Shown here: in pieces, positions 9,390 through 18,288 of the stretch | Position numbering within the stretch: the first letter of the stretch is position 1 | Layout: every line of letters begins with the position of its first letter | DNA from: Acinetobacter harbinensis | Lineage (GTDB): Bacteria > Pseudomonadota > Gammaproteobacteria > Pseudomonadales > Moraxellaceae | DNA: 64,000 bases | NCBI RefSeq assembly: GCF_000816495.1 | Contig: NZ_JXBK01000001.1 | Coordinates: 1-64,000, forward strand | Direction of reading: 5' to 3' | Notes under the pieces: model-generated | The model's input: the letters and a program-made list of their open reading frames with translations, nothing else | What the model was told of the DNA's origin: nothing | Database searches by the model: none | Program-made: the position numbers and the translations under genes

Positions 9390-10844
9390 ATGACGGTTCA
9401 AACCTTCATTCCCAATAGTGCCCAAGCTGCTTCAGAAAACACTGTCATCCAGCCACAGCACACGCTTGCCCACGATACCGTTAAAAAACTGTATATCGAA
9501 ACGCAAGGGTGTCAGATGAATGAGTATGACAGTCATCGTATGGCAGATCTTTTAGGCGACTCGCACGGTTATGTGCTAACCACCGATGCCAGTGAAGCAG
9601 ATATTCTGCTGATGAACACCTGTTCTATTCGTGAAAAGGCACAAGAAAAAGTGTTTTCTGAACTGGGGCGCTGGCGTAAATTAAAAGAAAAGAACCCTGA
9701 TTTGGTGATTGGCGTGGGTGGCTGTGTGGCCTCTCAAGAAGGCGACAACATTCAAAAACGCGCGCCCTATGTCGATATGGTGTTTGGCCCGCAAACCTTG
9801 CACCGTTTGCCGCAAATGCTCGATCAGCACAGCGGACAACTACAAACCCCCAAGAAAGATAAAATCAAATTAATTGATATCTCCTTCCCTGATATTGAAA
9901 AATTCGACTTTTTACCGGAACCACGGGTTGAAGGCTATAAAGCTTTTGTCTCGATTATGGAAGGCTGCTCAAAATACTGCTCATTCTGCGTTGTACCCTA
10001 TACCCGCGGTGAAGAAGTATCTCGTCCACTGGATGATGTATTGGCCGAAATTGCCGGTTTAGCGGAAAAAGGGGTGCGTGAAATTTCGCTGTTGGGTCAA
10101 AACGTCAATGGTTATCGCGGTGAGACCTTTGAAGGCAATATTTGCACCTTTGCAGACTTATTGCGTTTGGTGGCTGAAATTCCGGGCATTGGACGTTTAC
10201 GCTACACCACGTCACATCCGCTTGAATTTAACGATGACTTGATTGAATGCTACCGTGATTTACCCCAAATGGTTTCACATTTGCATTTGCCGGTACAAAG
10301 TGGCTCGAACGATATATTGCAAGCCATGAAGCGCAATCACACCATTGATGTGTATATCGATAAAATTGCTCGCTTGCGTCAAGTACGTCCTGATATGCAT
10401 TTATCCAGTGACTTTATTATCGGCTTCCCGGGTGAAACCGATGCGCATTTTGCCGAGACCTATCAGTTTATTCAAGATTTAGATTTTGATCACTCGTATA
10501 GTTTTATTTATTCAAAACGTCCGGGCACACCGGCCTCTGAATTGCCGGACAGCACCCCTGATGCAGTTAAAAAACAACGTTTGGCACAAGTGCAGCAGTG
10601 GATTAAACGCTCCAGTATTGATAAAACCGACGCCATGTTGGGCACTATTCAACGGGTATTGATTGAGAAAGTCTCAGATAAAGATCCAAACTTATTGGTC
10701 GGCACAGCAGACAACACGCGTTTAGTGTCGTTTATTGGGGATGCTGCATGGGTGGGACGTTTTGCCGAGATTGAAATTACCGACATTAAGACCTTGAATT
10801 TTGTTTACGGTGAACTCTTGAATCTTGAGCCTGACGTGGCGTAA
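9390..10844 (+). CDS. miaB: tRNA-2-methylthio-N6-dimethylallyladenosine synthase
   Basis: MiaB is a radical-SAM enzyme that adds a methylthio group to i6A37 of tRNAs reading UNN codons. The N-terminal UPF0004 domain carries three cluster cysteines (C41, and the Cys of MNTCS and of VGGCVAS). The radical-SAM CxxxCxxC is at C193, C197 and C200. A C-terminal TRAM-like segment ends the 484-aa protein. The N terminus is about 30 residues longer than the E. coli protein before the first conserved block. TAGGAG precedes the ATG. It leads a plus-strand group with phoH and ybeY, an arrangement widespread in gammaproteobacteria. Confidence 0.97.
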   Translation: MTVQTFIPNSAQAASENTVIQPQHTLAHDTVKKLYIETQGCQMNEYDSHRMADLLGDSHGYVLTTDASEADILLMNTCSIREKAQEKVFSELGRWRKLKEKNPDLVIGVGGCVASQEGDNIQKRAPYVDMVFGPQTLHRLPQMLDQHSGQLQTPKKDKIKLIDISFPDIEKFDFLPEPRVEGYKAFVSIMEGCSKYCSFCVVPYTRGEEVSRPLDDVLAEIAGLAEKGVREISLLGQNVNGYRGETFEGNICTFADLLRLVAEIPGIGRLRYTTSHPLEFNDDLIECYRDLPQMVSHLHLPVQSGSNDILQAMKRNHTIDVYIDKIARLRQVRPDMHLSSDFIIGFPGETDAHFAETYQFIQDLDFDHSYSFIYSKRPGTPASELPDSTPDAVKKQRLAQVQQWIKRSSIDKTDAMLGTIQRVLIEKVSDKDPNLLVGTADNTRLVSFIGDAAWVGRFAEIEITDIKTLNFVYGELLNLEPDVA

Positions 10845-10883
10845 TGTAAGGTGATCGGTAAGATCATTTTATAAGGAATTCTC

Positions 10884-11960
10884 TTGACTGCAGCGATTCG
10901 ACGTAACGTAAATTTTCCGGGTATTTCAAGTGAGCGTTTACAGCGCATGTTTGGCGCCTATAACGCACACTTGAAACAAATTGAACAACGTTTAGAGGTT
11001 AAAATCTCACAACGTGGTGATGTTTTTTATCTTGATGGTGACATTGCCGCAGTCGAGCGAGCCGAAATACTGCTGATGCGCTTACACCAAGAAACTGAAA
11101 CGGTGCAGGAGCTCAGTGCTGATACCTTGCATCTGATGATTCAAGGCAGTCAAACCGACACTGACGAGTTAGAGCTTGATACTGATCAGGCGCACAGTGC
11201 TTTAGATGAAATCTGGTTACAGACACGTAAAGGTCGGATTCATCCGCGCGGTGCTAATCAAAAACGATATGTGCAACGTATTTTACAAAGTGATATCTCT
11301 TTTGGCATTGGCCCTGCCGGTACAGGCAAAACCTATCTGGCAGTTGCTGCTGCGGTGGATATGCTCGAGCGCAACGAAATTCAACGGATTTTATTGGTTC
11401 GTCCTGCGGTTGAAGCCGGTGAAAAATTGGGCTTCTTACCGGGGGATTTAAGCCAAAAAATTGATCCTTATTTGCGTCCACTTTACGATGCCTTATATGA
11501 AATGCTGGGCTTTGAAAAAGTGGCCAAATTAATTGAACGACAAATTATTGAAGTTGCACCCCTCGCCTATATGCGTGGCCGTACCCTCAATCATTCTTTT
11601 GTGATTTTAGATGAAGCCCAAAACACCACGCCTGAACAAATGAAAATGTTCTTAACCCGTTTGGGCTTTGGATCTCGCGCTGTGATTACCGGTGACATCA
11701 CCCAAGTCGATTTACCACGGGGTCAGCAATCAGGACTGGCGCATTGTGTGCGTGTCTTAGAACCGATTACTGAAATTCATATCACTCGTTTTCATTCTCG
11801 TGACGTGGTCCGTCATCAGCTGGTACAAAAAATTGTCGAAGCCTATGAAGGATGGGACAGTGAACAACACCGTCTAAGTGCAGAGGCACGTGCTGAACGC
11901 AAAGCGCAGCAACAAGCGCTCATTGCAGAACATGACAGCGCAGCTGATGCTCAAGACTGA
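10884..11960 (+). CDS. PhoH-like P-loop ATPase
   Basis: A 358-residue cytoplasmic PhoH/YbeZ family protein. Walker A is GPAGTGKT with K149, and Walker B with DEAQ is at 243-246. A KH-like N-terminal region occupies roughly 1-110. The start is TTG, preceded by AAGGAA at normal distance. YbeZ is known to partner with YbeY in rRNA maturation and quality control, and ybeY follows 27 bp downstream, so this gene corresponds to ybeZ by context. The last 30 residues are charged and Ala/Gln-rich, probably disordered. Confidence 0.93.
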   Translation: MTAAIRRNVNFPGISSERLQRMFGAYNAHLKQIEQRLEVKISQRGDVFYLDGDIAAVERAEILLMRLHQETETVQELSADTLHLMIQGSQTDTDELELDTDQAHSALDEIWLQTRKGRIHPRGANQKRYVQRILQSDISFGIGPAGTGKTYLAVAAAVDMLERNEIQRILLVRPAVEAGEKLGFLPGDLSQKIDPYLRPLYDALYEMLGFEKVAKLIERQIIEVAPLAYMRGRTLNHSFVILDEAQNTTPEQMKMFLTRLGFGSRAVITGDITQVDLPRGQQSGLAHCVRVLEPITEIHITRFHSRDVVRHQLVQKIVEAYEGWDSEQHRLSAEARAERKAQQQALIAEHDSAADAQD

Positions 11961-11987
11961 TTTTGCTTTTTGATGTATTAAGGATTG

Positions 11988-12476
11988 ATGTTGAAACTTA
12001 ACCTTTCGCTGCAACAAGATTTTAAAGCGCCAGAATTGGTGCTGAAACGGGCCTTTATTAAAAAAGTGCTGGAAACCACCTTACGTTTGATTGAAGTGGA
12101 TCAAGACTGTGAAATTGGCATTGCCTGCGTTGACCATGAGCATAGCCATGAACTGAATTTAGCATATCGCCAAAAAGACAAATCGACCAATGTCTTGTCT
12201 TTTCCCAGTGATATTCCAGAAGAAGTTTTAGCACAACTCGATGCATGGCCCATGGGTGATTTGGTGATTTGTATTCCGGTTGTATTACAAGAAGCACAGC
12301 AGCAAAATAAATTACCGATGGATCATTTCACGCATATGCTGGTGCATGGTGCTTTACATTTGATGGGTTATGACCATGAAACCTCAGATGACGATGCTGA
12401 AGAGATGGAGAGCTTAGAAATTAAAATCTTAGCCAAATTAGGTCTGGCGAATCCCTATACCGAACAAGAGGCTTAG
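11988..12476 (+). CDS. ybeY: Endoribonuclease / rRNA maturation factor YbeY
   Basis: YbeY is a single-strand-specific metallo-endoribonuclease needed for 16S rRNA 3'-end maturation and 70S quality control. The zinc motif H-x3-H-x5-H is visible as H120, H124 and H130 in the [11 protein letters not shown] block. I choose the ATG at 11988, which has AAGG five bases upstream, over the overlapping TTG at 11985. The protein is then 162 aa, the normal length. It is the last gene of the miaB-phoH-ybeY group and is followed by an intrinsic terminator. Confidence 0.95.
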   Translation: MLKLNLSLQQDFKAPELVLKRAFIKKVLETTLRLIEVDQDCEIGIACVDHEHSHELNLAYRQKDKSTNVLSFPSDIPEEVLAQLDAWPMGDLVICIPVVLQEAQQQNKLPMDHFTHMLVHGALHLMGYDHETSDDDAEEMESLEIKILAKLGLANPYTEQEA

Positions 12477-12488
12477 GCCTAAACCATC

Positions 12489-12515
12489 AAAAGCGAGCCA
12501 CGTGCTCGCTTTTTT
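12489..12515. terminator. Intrinsic terminator after ybeY
   Basis: The inverted repeat AAAAGCGAGC / GCTCGCTTTT with a five-base loop is followed by further T residues on the plus strand, 12 bp after the ybeY stop. Confidence 0.85.
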
Positions 12516-12565
12516 AGATCAACTGTTTTGTATGTTTTTAAACAATCTAATCAGCGATTTGTAAG

Positions 12566-13447
12566 CTAACGTACTTCAAATTCCGCTTCGGCCGGATCGA
12601 AACGCCACGTTCGTACAATGCGCAGTTCTGAAATATCTTTCATGCCCTGATCAAAATAACCAAATGGCGCTGCTTTACGCACCGAAGTTTTGGCTGCCTC
12701 ATCCAATAAAGAATGGCCTGAGCCATCAATTAGGCGAATTGCACGTATGCCACCTTTCCTGTTCACAATCACCATTAGACGCACCTCTCCTGCTAAGCGT
12801 TGCGCTTTGGCAGCATCCGGATAATAACGATTGCCATAAAATTCAACTTTTTGTCGAAATTTTTCTAAATACGCGGCAGAAATATCCTGCTTGGCCTGAA
12901 TGCCATCGACAGTTTTAATGTTTTGCTGACGACTAAAATTTTGCTGATGCTGTAAATATTGGGCTTCTAAACTTGCCACCATTGCAGCTTTGGCTTGAAA
13001 TTGACTGTTCAACTCTTGCATGGCTTTTTTACGCTGATTCTGTTCTGCTTCTTTTTTCCAGCTTAAGGTGGTCATTAAGACCTTTTCTTCAAAACTTAAT
13101 TCACGCTTTTGTTGCAGTTGCTCAACAGTTTCTTGTTGTTGCTCACCTGCACTTTGCTCCAACATCGGTGCAGGCATATTACTGGACATACGGTGCGCTT
13201 CACGGAAAGTCCCCGAGCCTTGTTGATCCGCCTGAGCCAAAAAGTCAGCATCCTGTACTTTGTCTTGACTGGGGCGTAGCGTCACGGCAATTTCTTTCAC
13301 CGCTGCATCACTTTCTTGCGGCAGTGCAAACTGCAAAGTTAAAACAATCAGATGCAAGATGGCTGCAAATAATATTGCCGTTGTGAAAATAGGATCTTTC
13401 CACCACTTATGCATAAAAGGCGTAAAATTTATTTTCTGAAACATCAT
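12566..13447 (-). CDS. TonB-like energy-transducer family protein
   Basis: A 293-residue inner-membrane anchored periplasmic protein. Features in order are a short cytoplasmic N terminus, one transmembrane helix (about residues 19-41, FTTAILFAAILHLIV region), a long Gln/Glu-rich coiled-coil-prone linker and a C-terminal TonB-type domain (residues about 195-290) with GEVRLMVIVNRKGGI and SVRKAAPF blocks. The ATG at 13447 is chosen over an upstream TTG at 13486. No exbB/exbD lies nearby and the linker is not proline-rich as in classical TonB, so it may serve a cell-envelope role other than iron uptake. Confidence 0.75.
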   Translation of the reverse strand: MMFQKINFTPFMHKWWKDPIFTTAILFAAILHLIVLTLQFALPQESDAAVKEIAVTLRPSQDKVQDADFLAQADQQGSGTFREAHRMSSNMPAPMLEQSAGEQQQETVEQLQQKRELSFEEKVLMTTLSWKKEAEQNQRKKAMQELNSQFQAKAAMVASLEAQYLQHQQNFSRQQNIKTVDGIQAKQDISAAYLEKFRQKVEFYGNRYYPDAAKAQRLAGEVRLMVIVNRKGGIRAIRLIDGSGHSLLDEAAKTSVRKAAPFGYFDQGMKDISELRIVRTWRFDPAEAEFEVR

Positions 13448-13681
13448 ACTAAACCGACCACAGGTCTGGTTCCCCAAACTGCACAAAAACAGTATAAAAT
13501 AAAATTAGTTTTCACTTTTTGGTAAAAACGAGAACTCAATCAACAAGTTAGCTGTACACAATTAACAGCATGAAATGGTGCAATTAATTTTGCTAAACTG
13601 CAAGATGAAATACTTGAATTTTTAATACTTTCGACAAAACAGATCCAAGTTTAAAAAGATTAACTTGCTAGGATGCCTTAT

Positions 13682-14362
13682 ATGCAGACGCTACTATCCA
13701 ATATCTCTAAACGTATACGTCAGGTGTACCAAAAAGCAGAAGGATTTATTGAAGATGAGCGTGAATTTCCACTATCTCAAGTCTTTTTGAATGCCACGTT
13801 TCAGCGTTTTGTCACTGACAATGTCTCGATGTTAAAAGATTTACACGCCGATCTACATGATGATTGGTTGCGCTTATATGCCACCTTAGATTTCAAAGGC
13901 TTATACATCACCTTGTCTGTAGATTTAAAATTAATCCAAATGGAATTAAACAAATCAAGCCAGTTGATCGTTTTTGAACAAATCAGTGATACGCAAGTCA
14001 TTGATGCGAAATTTAAAAATGTATTTCAAAAATTAGCGGTGAAGTTTGCTTTATTTTTCTATCAAAAAGTCTTAAATAAAGATCCATTGGGCATGATTTT
14101 AGAAAAGCTAAAAGTCATTACCGTTAGAGATGATTTACTGTATTTAGACTTGAATCGTTGGCTGGGTAAAAACCGCTCAATTATCGATACCTTGGCGAAA
14201 GTTCATGTCAATCATGCGCTGTTACGTGAAGCGGAGTTGGTGGTCATGGGCAATGTGAATTTAACCGCGCTGTTTAAAAAAATGTCTGAAGAGCCGATAG
14301 AGGATTTAACCCTCGATTCAGTGCGGGTTGAAACTGAAGTCACTCCAATCAAACAGAAATAA
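13682..14362 (+). CDS. Hypothetical SCP2-like or lipid-carrier-like protein
   Basis: A 226-residue protein of unknown function. The ATG at 13682 is favoured over the ATG at 13673 because AGGA lies eight bases upstream. There is no signal peptide. The protein alternates charged helices with beta segments and has a hydrophobic stretch near residues 110-130. Its conserved-looking C-terminal block around LLYLDLNRWLGKN is not one I can tie to a named family. The SCP2-like suggestion is only a guess from overall pattern. It is the single gene between the TonB-like gene and the DUF3108 gene. Confidence 0.7.
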   Translation: MQTLLSNISKRIRQVYQKAEGFIEDEREFPLSQVFLNATFQRFVTDNVSMLKDLHADLHDDWLRLYATLDFKGLYITLSVDLKLIQMELNKSSQLIVFEQISDTQVIDAKFKNVFQKLAVKFALFFYQKVLNKDPLGMILEKLKVITVRDDLLYLDLNRWLGKNRSIIDTLAKVHVNHALLREAELVVMGNVNLTALFKKMSEEPIEDLTLDSVRVETEVTPIKQK

Positions 14363-14525
14363 GCGCTTGGCAGCGATTAGTGCGGTCGTTTGACTCGAGA
14401 AGAAACACTACATAAAGCTACAGATTGACTAAAATTATGAATTTTTATCTTCATCATGACTGTGCATAATAGACGTTAATTTAGACTCCGTGCTTTATCT
14501 CCCCCTCTATAGGAATTGTTTAGTT

Positions 14526-15236
14526 ATGGCTCACCCAATATTAAAAAAAATTGCATTAGCATCCAGTATGGGTACCGTTCTTCTATTGAGTGGTCTGGGC
14601 AACGCCTTTGCCATGAGCCCATTTCAAGCCAATTATCAATTTAGTTACAATGGCAAAGATATGGGTTCGGCCACCCGCACTTTAGCTCAATCTGGCAACA
14701 ATTGGAGCTATGTTTTTACCGCAAAAGCCGGTGCAATTGCCTCTGCAACTGAAAACAGTCAATTTAGTTTAAACGGCAACCAAGTTGTGTCTAATAATTT
14801 TAGCCGCAGCAGTAAAATTTTAGTCCATAACAACACCATGAGCATAAAATTTAATCCCAGCGCGAAAACCATCAACACTAAAAAAGACAGTAAGGCTTAT
14901 TCATTTGCATGGAAAGCAGGCGTGCTAGATGAGTTGAATGCAGAATTACAACTGCGTGAAGATTTAAAAGCCGGCGGTCTAAAATCCAGTTATCCGATTG
15001 CCGATGCCAAAGGCGTAGACGCACGTAAATTTATCAAACAAGGTACAGAGAAAATTAAAACCTCGTACGGAACGTTTGATACCATTAAAGTGGTGATGAA
15101 ACATGATAAGCCGAATCGCGATACGATCTTTTGGTTAGCACCAAAACTGGACTATGCGCCGGTCAAAGTTTCTCATCAAGATGGCAAAACATCGTATGGT
15201 TTATTGTTAACAGGCTACAAAGGTGCTGTGAGTTAA
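14526..15236 (+). CDS. DUF3108 domain exported protein
   Basis: A 236-residue protein with a clear signal peptide (KK at 7-8, hydrophobic core about 10-26, cleavage near AFA-MSPF), so it is periplasmic or outer-membrane associated. The mature part matches the DUF3108 pattern: an early YQFSYNGKDMGSATRTL beta block, a central DELNAELQLREDL block and a terminal IFWLAPKLDYAPVKVSHQDG block. DUF3108 proteins are uncharacterised beta-rich periplasmic proteins. The ATG at 14526 with AGGA about 11 bp upstream is the start that gives a proper signal sequence. Confidence 0.85.
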   Translation: MAHPILKKIALASSMGTVLLLSGLGNAFAMSPFQANYQFSYNGKDMGSATRTLAQSGNNWSYVFTAKAGAIASATENSQFSLNGNQVVSNNFSRSSKILVHNNTMSIKFNPSAKTINTKKDSKAYSFAWKAGVLDELNAELQLREDLKAGGLKSSYPIADAKGVDARKFIKQGTEKIKTSYGTFDTIKVVMKHDKPNRDTIFWLAPKLDYAPVKVSHQDGKTSYGLLLTGYKGAVS

Positions 15237-15315
15237 TCGATTTGATCAATTTCGCTTGCATTTTTCGAGAGCCTTTTTAAAATACGCTTTTGCTTTAAAA
15301 AGCATCTGCCCTTAG

Positions 15316-15903
<588 letters not shown>

Positions 15904-15920
15904 TCATTGAGCGACACAAC

Positions 15921-15947
15921 AAAAAAGAGCGCTTAGGCGCTCTTTTT
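15921..15947. terminator. Intrinsic terminator after xpt
   Basis: AAAAAAGAGCGC-TTAG-GCGCTCTTTTT forms a GC-rich stem with a four-base loop and T tail on the plus strand, 17 bp after xpt. The A run also allows use on the minus strand. Confidence 0.9.
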
Positions 15948-16115
15948 ATTTCAGCTAAAATAAAGATCAAACACAGTGTTTAACTTGAACGATCTCTTAT
16001 TTTTGCAAAAACTTATTATGTTCTATCTACCCCTTCTTTATTGATTATTTTTAGATGATCACTCGATAATCACTAATGGTTAATTTGAAAATATAACGCT
16101 GGATATCCAGTTTAA

Positions 16116-16226
16116 TTAAGCTTTCTTGATGGCCTCAGAGCCTTTCTTGCCACATTTACGGCATTCAACTTCATCGAAGTATTCATAGCAGTGCGCGCAG
16201 AGAAATTCACGAATAAATTGAATCAT
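16116..16226 (-). CDS. 36-aa zinc-ribbon microprotein
   Basis: A 36-codon gene with an ideal ribosome site, AAGGAGA, eight bases before its ATG. The peptide has two CxxC pairs (C10-x2-C13 and C22-x2-C25) in a FLCAHCYEYF...VECRKCGKK context, the pattern of a small zinc knuckle, followed by a basic C terminus. No signal peptide is present. It is the most downstream of four small minus-strand genes in this AT-rich region. The family is not recognised. The strong Shine-Dalgarno plus paired cysteines make coding likely. Confidence 0.75.
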   Translation of the reverse strand: MIQFIREFLCAHCYEYFDEVECRKCGKKGSEAIKKA

Positions 16227-16313
16227 ATTTTAAATCTCCTTGAGCCTGTTGAACTGAAAATAGTGATTACTGTACTTGCTGAAATTATTAGTCTTCATGC
16301 TTATCTAGAGCAT

Positions 16314-16427
16314 TTATGATTCGGAGTTTTCTAAAGCATAACCCTCGCCAATTTCAGTTTGGCTATAGCTATAATCTTGCTCTTGATCCATTTGAATACA
16401 GAATAATCTTTGTAATAAATAAAGCAT
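16314..16427 (-). CDS. 37-aa acidic microprotein
   Basis: A 37-codon gene with AGGAGAA just upstream of its ATG. The N terminus (about residues 1-11, MLYLLQRLFC) is hydrophobic and the rest is acidic and Tyr/Ser/Glu-rich. It could be a membrane-associated or regulatory microprotein. It lies 87 bp upstream of the zinc-ribbon gene on the same strand, and a palindrome at 16509-16527 sits about 80 bp ahead of it. No family is recognised. Confidence 0.6.
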   Translation of the reverse strand: MLYLLQRLFCIQMDQEQDYSYSQTEIGEGYALENSES

Positions 16428-16775
16428 CTTGTTCTCCTGTCCATTTGTGTGCTTAACGGCATAAAGCCAACATCACCTTTCACATAATTTATAAATCTTT
16501 TCTAGTGCTTTTATCATAATGATAAAAAAAAGATGAAGTGTTGTGATTTAGAGAGTCTAAAGCTGTGCTTGTGTTGAGTTTATTTGCTGAAATTTTACCT
16601 ATAGTAGCTTTAAGTATTCATTTAATATCTAAATATGAATACGTTAGCTGATAAGATTATTTTTTCGTAAAACAAAGTTTATAATGCATTTTGGCTGACA
16701 TGACTTATTTTTATCGTTAGACAATTTTTGATATCGACTTTTTAAAGCATGAATCCCAGAGATCAACCCGCTTCA
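16428..16775. other. AT-rich intergenic region
   Basis: A 348-bp gene-free stretch, very AT-rich, between two small minus-strand genes. Apart from the palindrome at 16509-16527 I see no gene, RNA or repeat in it. Confidence 0.5.
16509..16527. promoter_or_regulatory. Palindromic operator-like site
   Basis: TTTTATCAT-A-ATGATAAAA is a perfect 9-1-9 inverted repeat about 80 bp upstream of the 37-codon gene. A related TTTTATCATC lies at a similar distance ahead of the 78-codon gene at 17376. It partly resembles a Fur box, but I cannot say which regulator binds. Confidence 0.35.
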
Positions 16776-16949
16776 TCAGCAATGCTGGGCATCAGAAGTG
16801 TGGCGTTCGTACAGGCTAGAGAGCTGTTGTATTAATTGTTTTAGTTTTTCTTTTTTTTGCTGCTGTGCATGCGCATAAACGTTCCAACACAGAAATAGGA
16901 TGCTACTCAATAGTATGCCTAGTAGTACCGCGCCTCTTCTCTTTTTCAT
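16776..16949 (-). CDS. 57-aa single-span membrane microprotein
   Basis: A 57-codon open frame. Residues 1-5 are MKKRR, then about 20 hydrophobic residues form a signal anchor or signal peptide (possible cleavage after AHA), followed by a Gln/Lys-rich amphipathic helix and a terminal cysteine. The ribosome site is weak, so the start is supported mainly by the classic KKRR-hydrophobic organisation. It is probably a small inner-membrane or periplasmic protein. No family recognised. Confidence 0.5.
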   Translation of the reverse strand: MKKRRGAVLLGILLSSILFLCWNVYAHAQQQKKEKLKQLIQQLSSLYERHTSDAQHC

Positions 16950-17139
16950 AGTTACACGAGATGTCTATTGCTGATGCTGTGGCTCAGTTTGACTTGAATC
17001 GGATGATCATCACAATGACCTAATTGCTCATACTCAGATCTATGGCAATAAAAAACCATCTATTCGTTCATTTTTATTGACCGCTAGATAGATATGCATC
17101 CTCAAAAATTATCACGCACGTTAAGTGCTTTTTTACGTC

Positions 17140-17376
17140 TTAGACATAAACCTCATGACTGAACACTTTAAACACTTCACCTGTAGCCGGATGGGTAAAG
17201 GTATAGTCTTGGCTTAAATCGATGACTTTATTGGTGATGGCGATTTTTGGTAAGGCTGACCAGATCTGATCATGCTGCATACTGTCCAGACTTTTTTCAT
17301 ACACCTGTTCCACCACAATTTCCATGCCGCGACTACTTTTGGCACTCACTTCCCTTAAGGTATGAGATTTAGGCAT
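17140..17376 (-). CDS. Small hypothetical protein
   Basis: A 78-residue protein with GGAGTT upstream of the ATG. It has no signal peptide or membrane span. The C-terminal part (TFTHPATGEVFKVFSHEVYV) looks beta-rich and the middle is amphipathic. It is the most upstream of four small minus-strand genes. On the minus strand a TATAAT lies about 35 bp before the start, so it probably has its own promoter. Function unknown. Confidence 0.65.
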   Translation of the reverse strand: MPKSHTLREVSAKSSRGMEIVVEQVYEKSLDSMQHDQIWSALPKIAITNKVIDLSQDYTFTHPATGEVFKVFSHEVYV

Positions 17377-17786
17377 TTTTAACTCCAGAGTCTGTTTTTT
17401 CTGTCCTGAATTATAAAAAAGATGGCTAAAAATGCTGTAAGTTTTATCATCGGCTGTGTGATGATTTCTTTTTTAAAAAGTAAAATTTGTTAAAGCATCA
17501 GCACTTTAGGTAATGCAATGTAATTTTTATCATAAAAAATAGGCATGTTTAAATCATGCCTATGAACGGCCGCTATTCAGATAGATGAGTAATGCAGCAA
17601 GGTGTCTATTCAGTTACAACTCCAATAAACTTCTAGATTTTGATTACGTTAGAATTCAGCAAGCCTTAAAATTTACAGGCTTTATCGTTACACGTTGAAT
17701 ATTCAGGCAGTAGATCGACATATCTATTGTGCTTAACAAGAAAATTGATGCAACTCACGACAAGACCAGTAGAAGATAATAAGTGT
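17377..17786. other. Gene-poor divergent intergenic region
   Basis: A 410-bp AT-rich stretch between the 78-codon gene (minus) and the zinc-ribbon gene (plus). It contains a terminator-like hairpin read on the minus strand (17533-17563) that has no gene upstream of it. I see no other gene. Confidence 0.5.
17533..17563 (-). terminator. Orphan intrinsic terminator on minus strand
   Basis: Arms ATAGGCATG and CATGCCTAT enclose a seven-base loop; on the minus strand the stem is followed by TTTTTT. No minus-strand gene ends here, so it may terminate an unrecognised short transcript from 17564-17780. Confidence 0.55.
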
Positions 17787-18146
17787 ATGGAAAAATCTAT
17801 GATATGCCCTAAATGTAAATCGGCTGAAATTGAAAAGCGCGATCATGAAAAAAACCTTAGAACCATCAGTGGTATTTTGATGACTTCTGCTGGTGCAACG
17901 GCAGGCACAGTAGGCGGCGCAGCAACCGGTGCATCTACCGGTGCAGCAATTGGTGCAGTGGCTGGGCCATTGGGTGTTATTTTCGGTGGTACCGTCGGTA
18001 CATTTGTCGGCGCAATTGCCGCAGGAGTAACGGGCGGTGTCTTGGGCAATATTTTTGGTAAAAAAGCCGGTGTGGTGATTGATAAAAATGTTTTCTTAGA
18101 TTACCGCTGCTTAAAATGCAAGCATCGTTTTAAAGCACCGAAATAA
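17787..18146 (+). CDS. Glycine-zipper protein flanked by zinc-ribbon halves
   Basis: A 119-residue protein. A CPKC pair at residues 7-10 and a CLKC pair at residues 107-110 flank a long Gly/Ala-rich region (about 30-92) with many GxxxG repeats, as in glycine-zipper membrane segments. The two cysteine pairs could form one zinc ribbon after the Gly/Ala hairpin folds through or along the membrane. The ATG at 17787 is chosen because it leaves the CPKC pair near the N terminus; an ATG at 17799 is also possible. Function unknown. Confidence 0.7.
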   Translation: MEKSMICPKCKSAEIEKRDHEKNLRTISGILMTSAGATAGTVGGAATGASTGAAIGAVAGPLGVIFGGTVGTFVGAIAAGVTGGVLGNIFGKKAGVVIDKNVFLDYRCLKCKHRFKAPK

Positions 18147-18172
18147 AATTTCAATCTGCTGCATTTAAAATG

Positions 18173-18222
18173 CTTAAGAATATACTGCGCTGTTAAAATG
18201 AAAGCGCTGCTATATTCTTAAG
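18173..18222. repeat. Long inverted repeat
   Basis: CTTAAGAATATA (18173-18184) and TATATTCTTAAG (18211-18222) are perfect 12-bp arms, with GCGC/GCGC extending the stem inside. A second palindrome, GCATTT-A-AAATGC, abuts it at 18161-18173. The element lies between convergent genes (17787 and wrbA) and lacks a T tail. Confidence 0.6.
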
Positions 18223-18288
18223 ACTCTACAGTTAACCTCAATCCACCCTCTACGTGCATAGTATGAATGGCTATGCTTGTCTGTGTGG

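Noticed and set aside
17843-18049. A Pro/Ala-rich minus-strand frame
   Set aside because: It is the antisense shadow of the Gly/Ala-rich glycine-zipper coding region.
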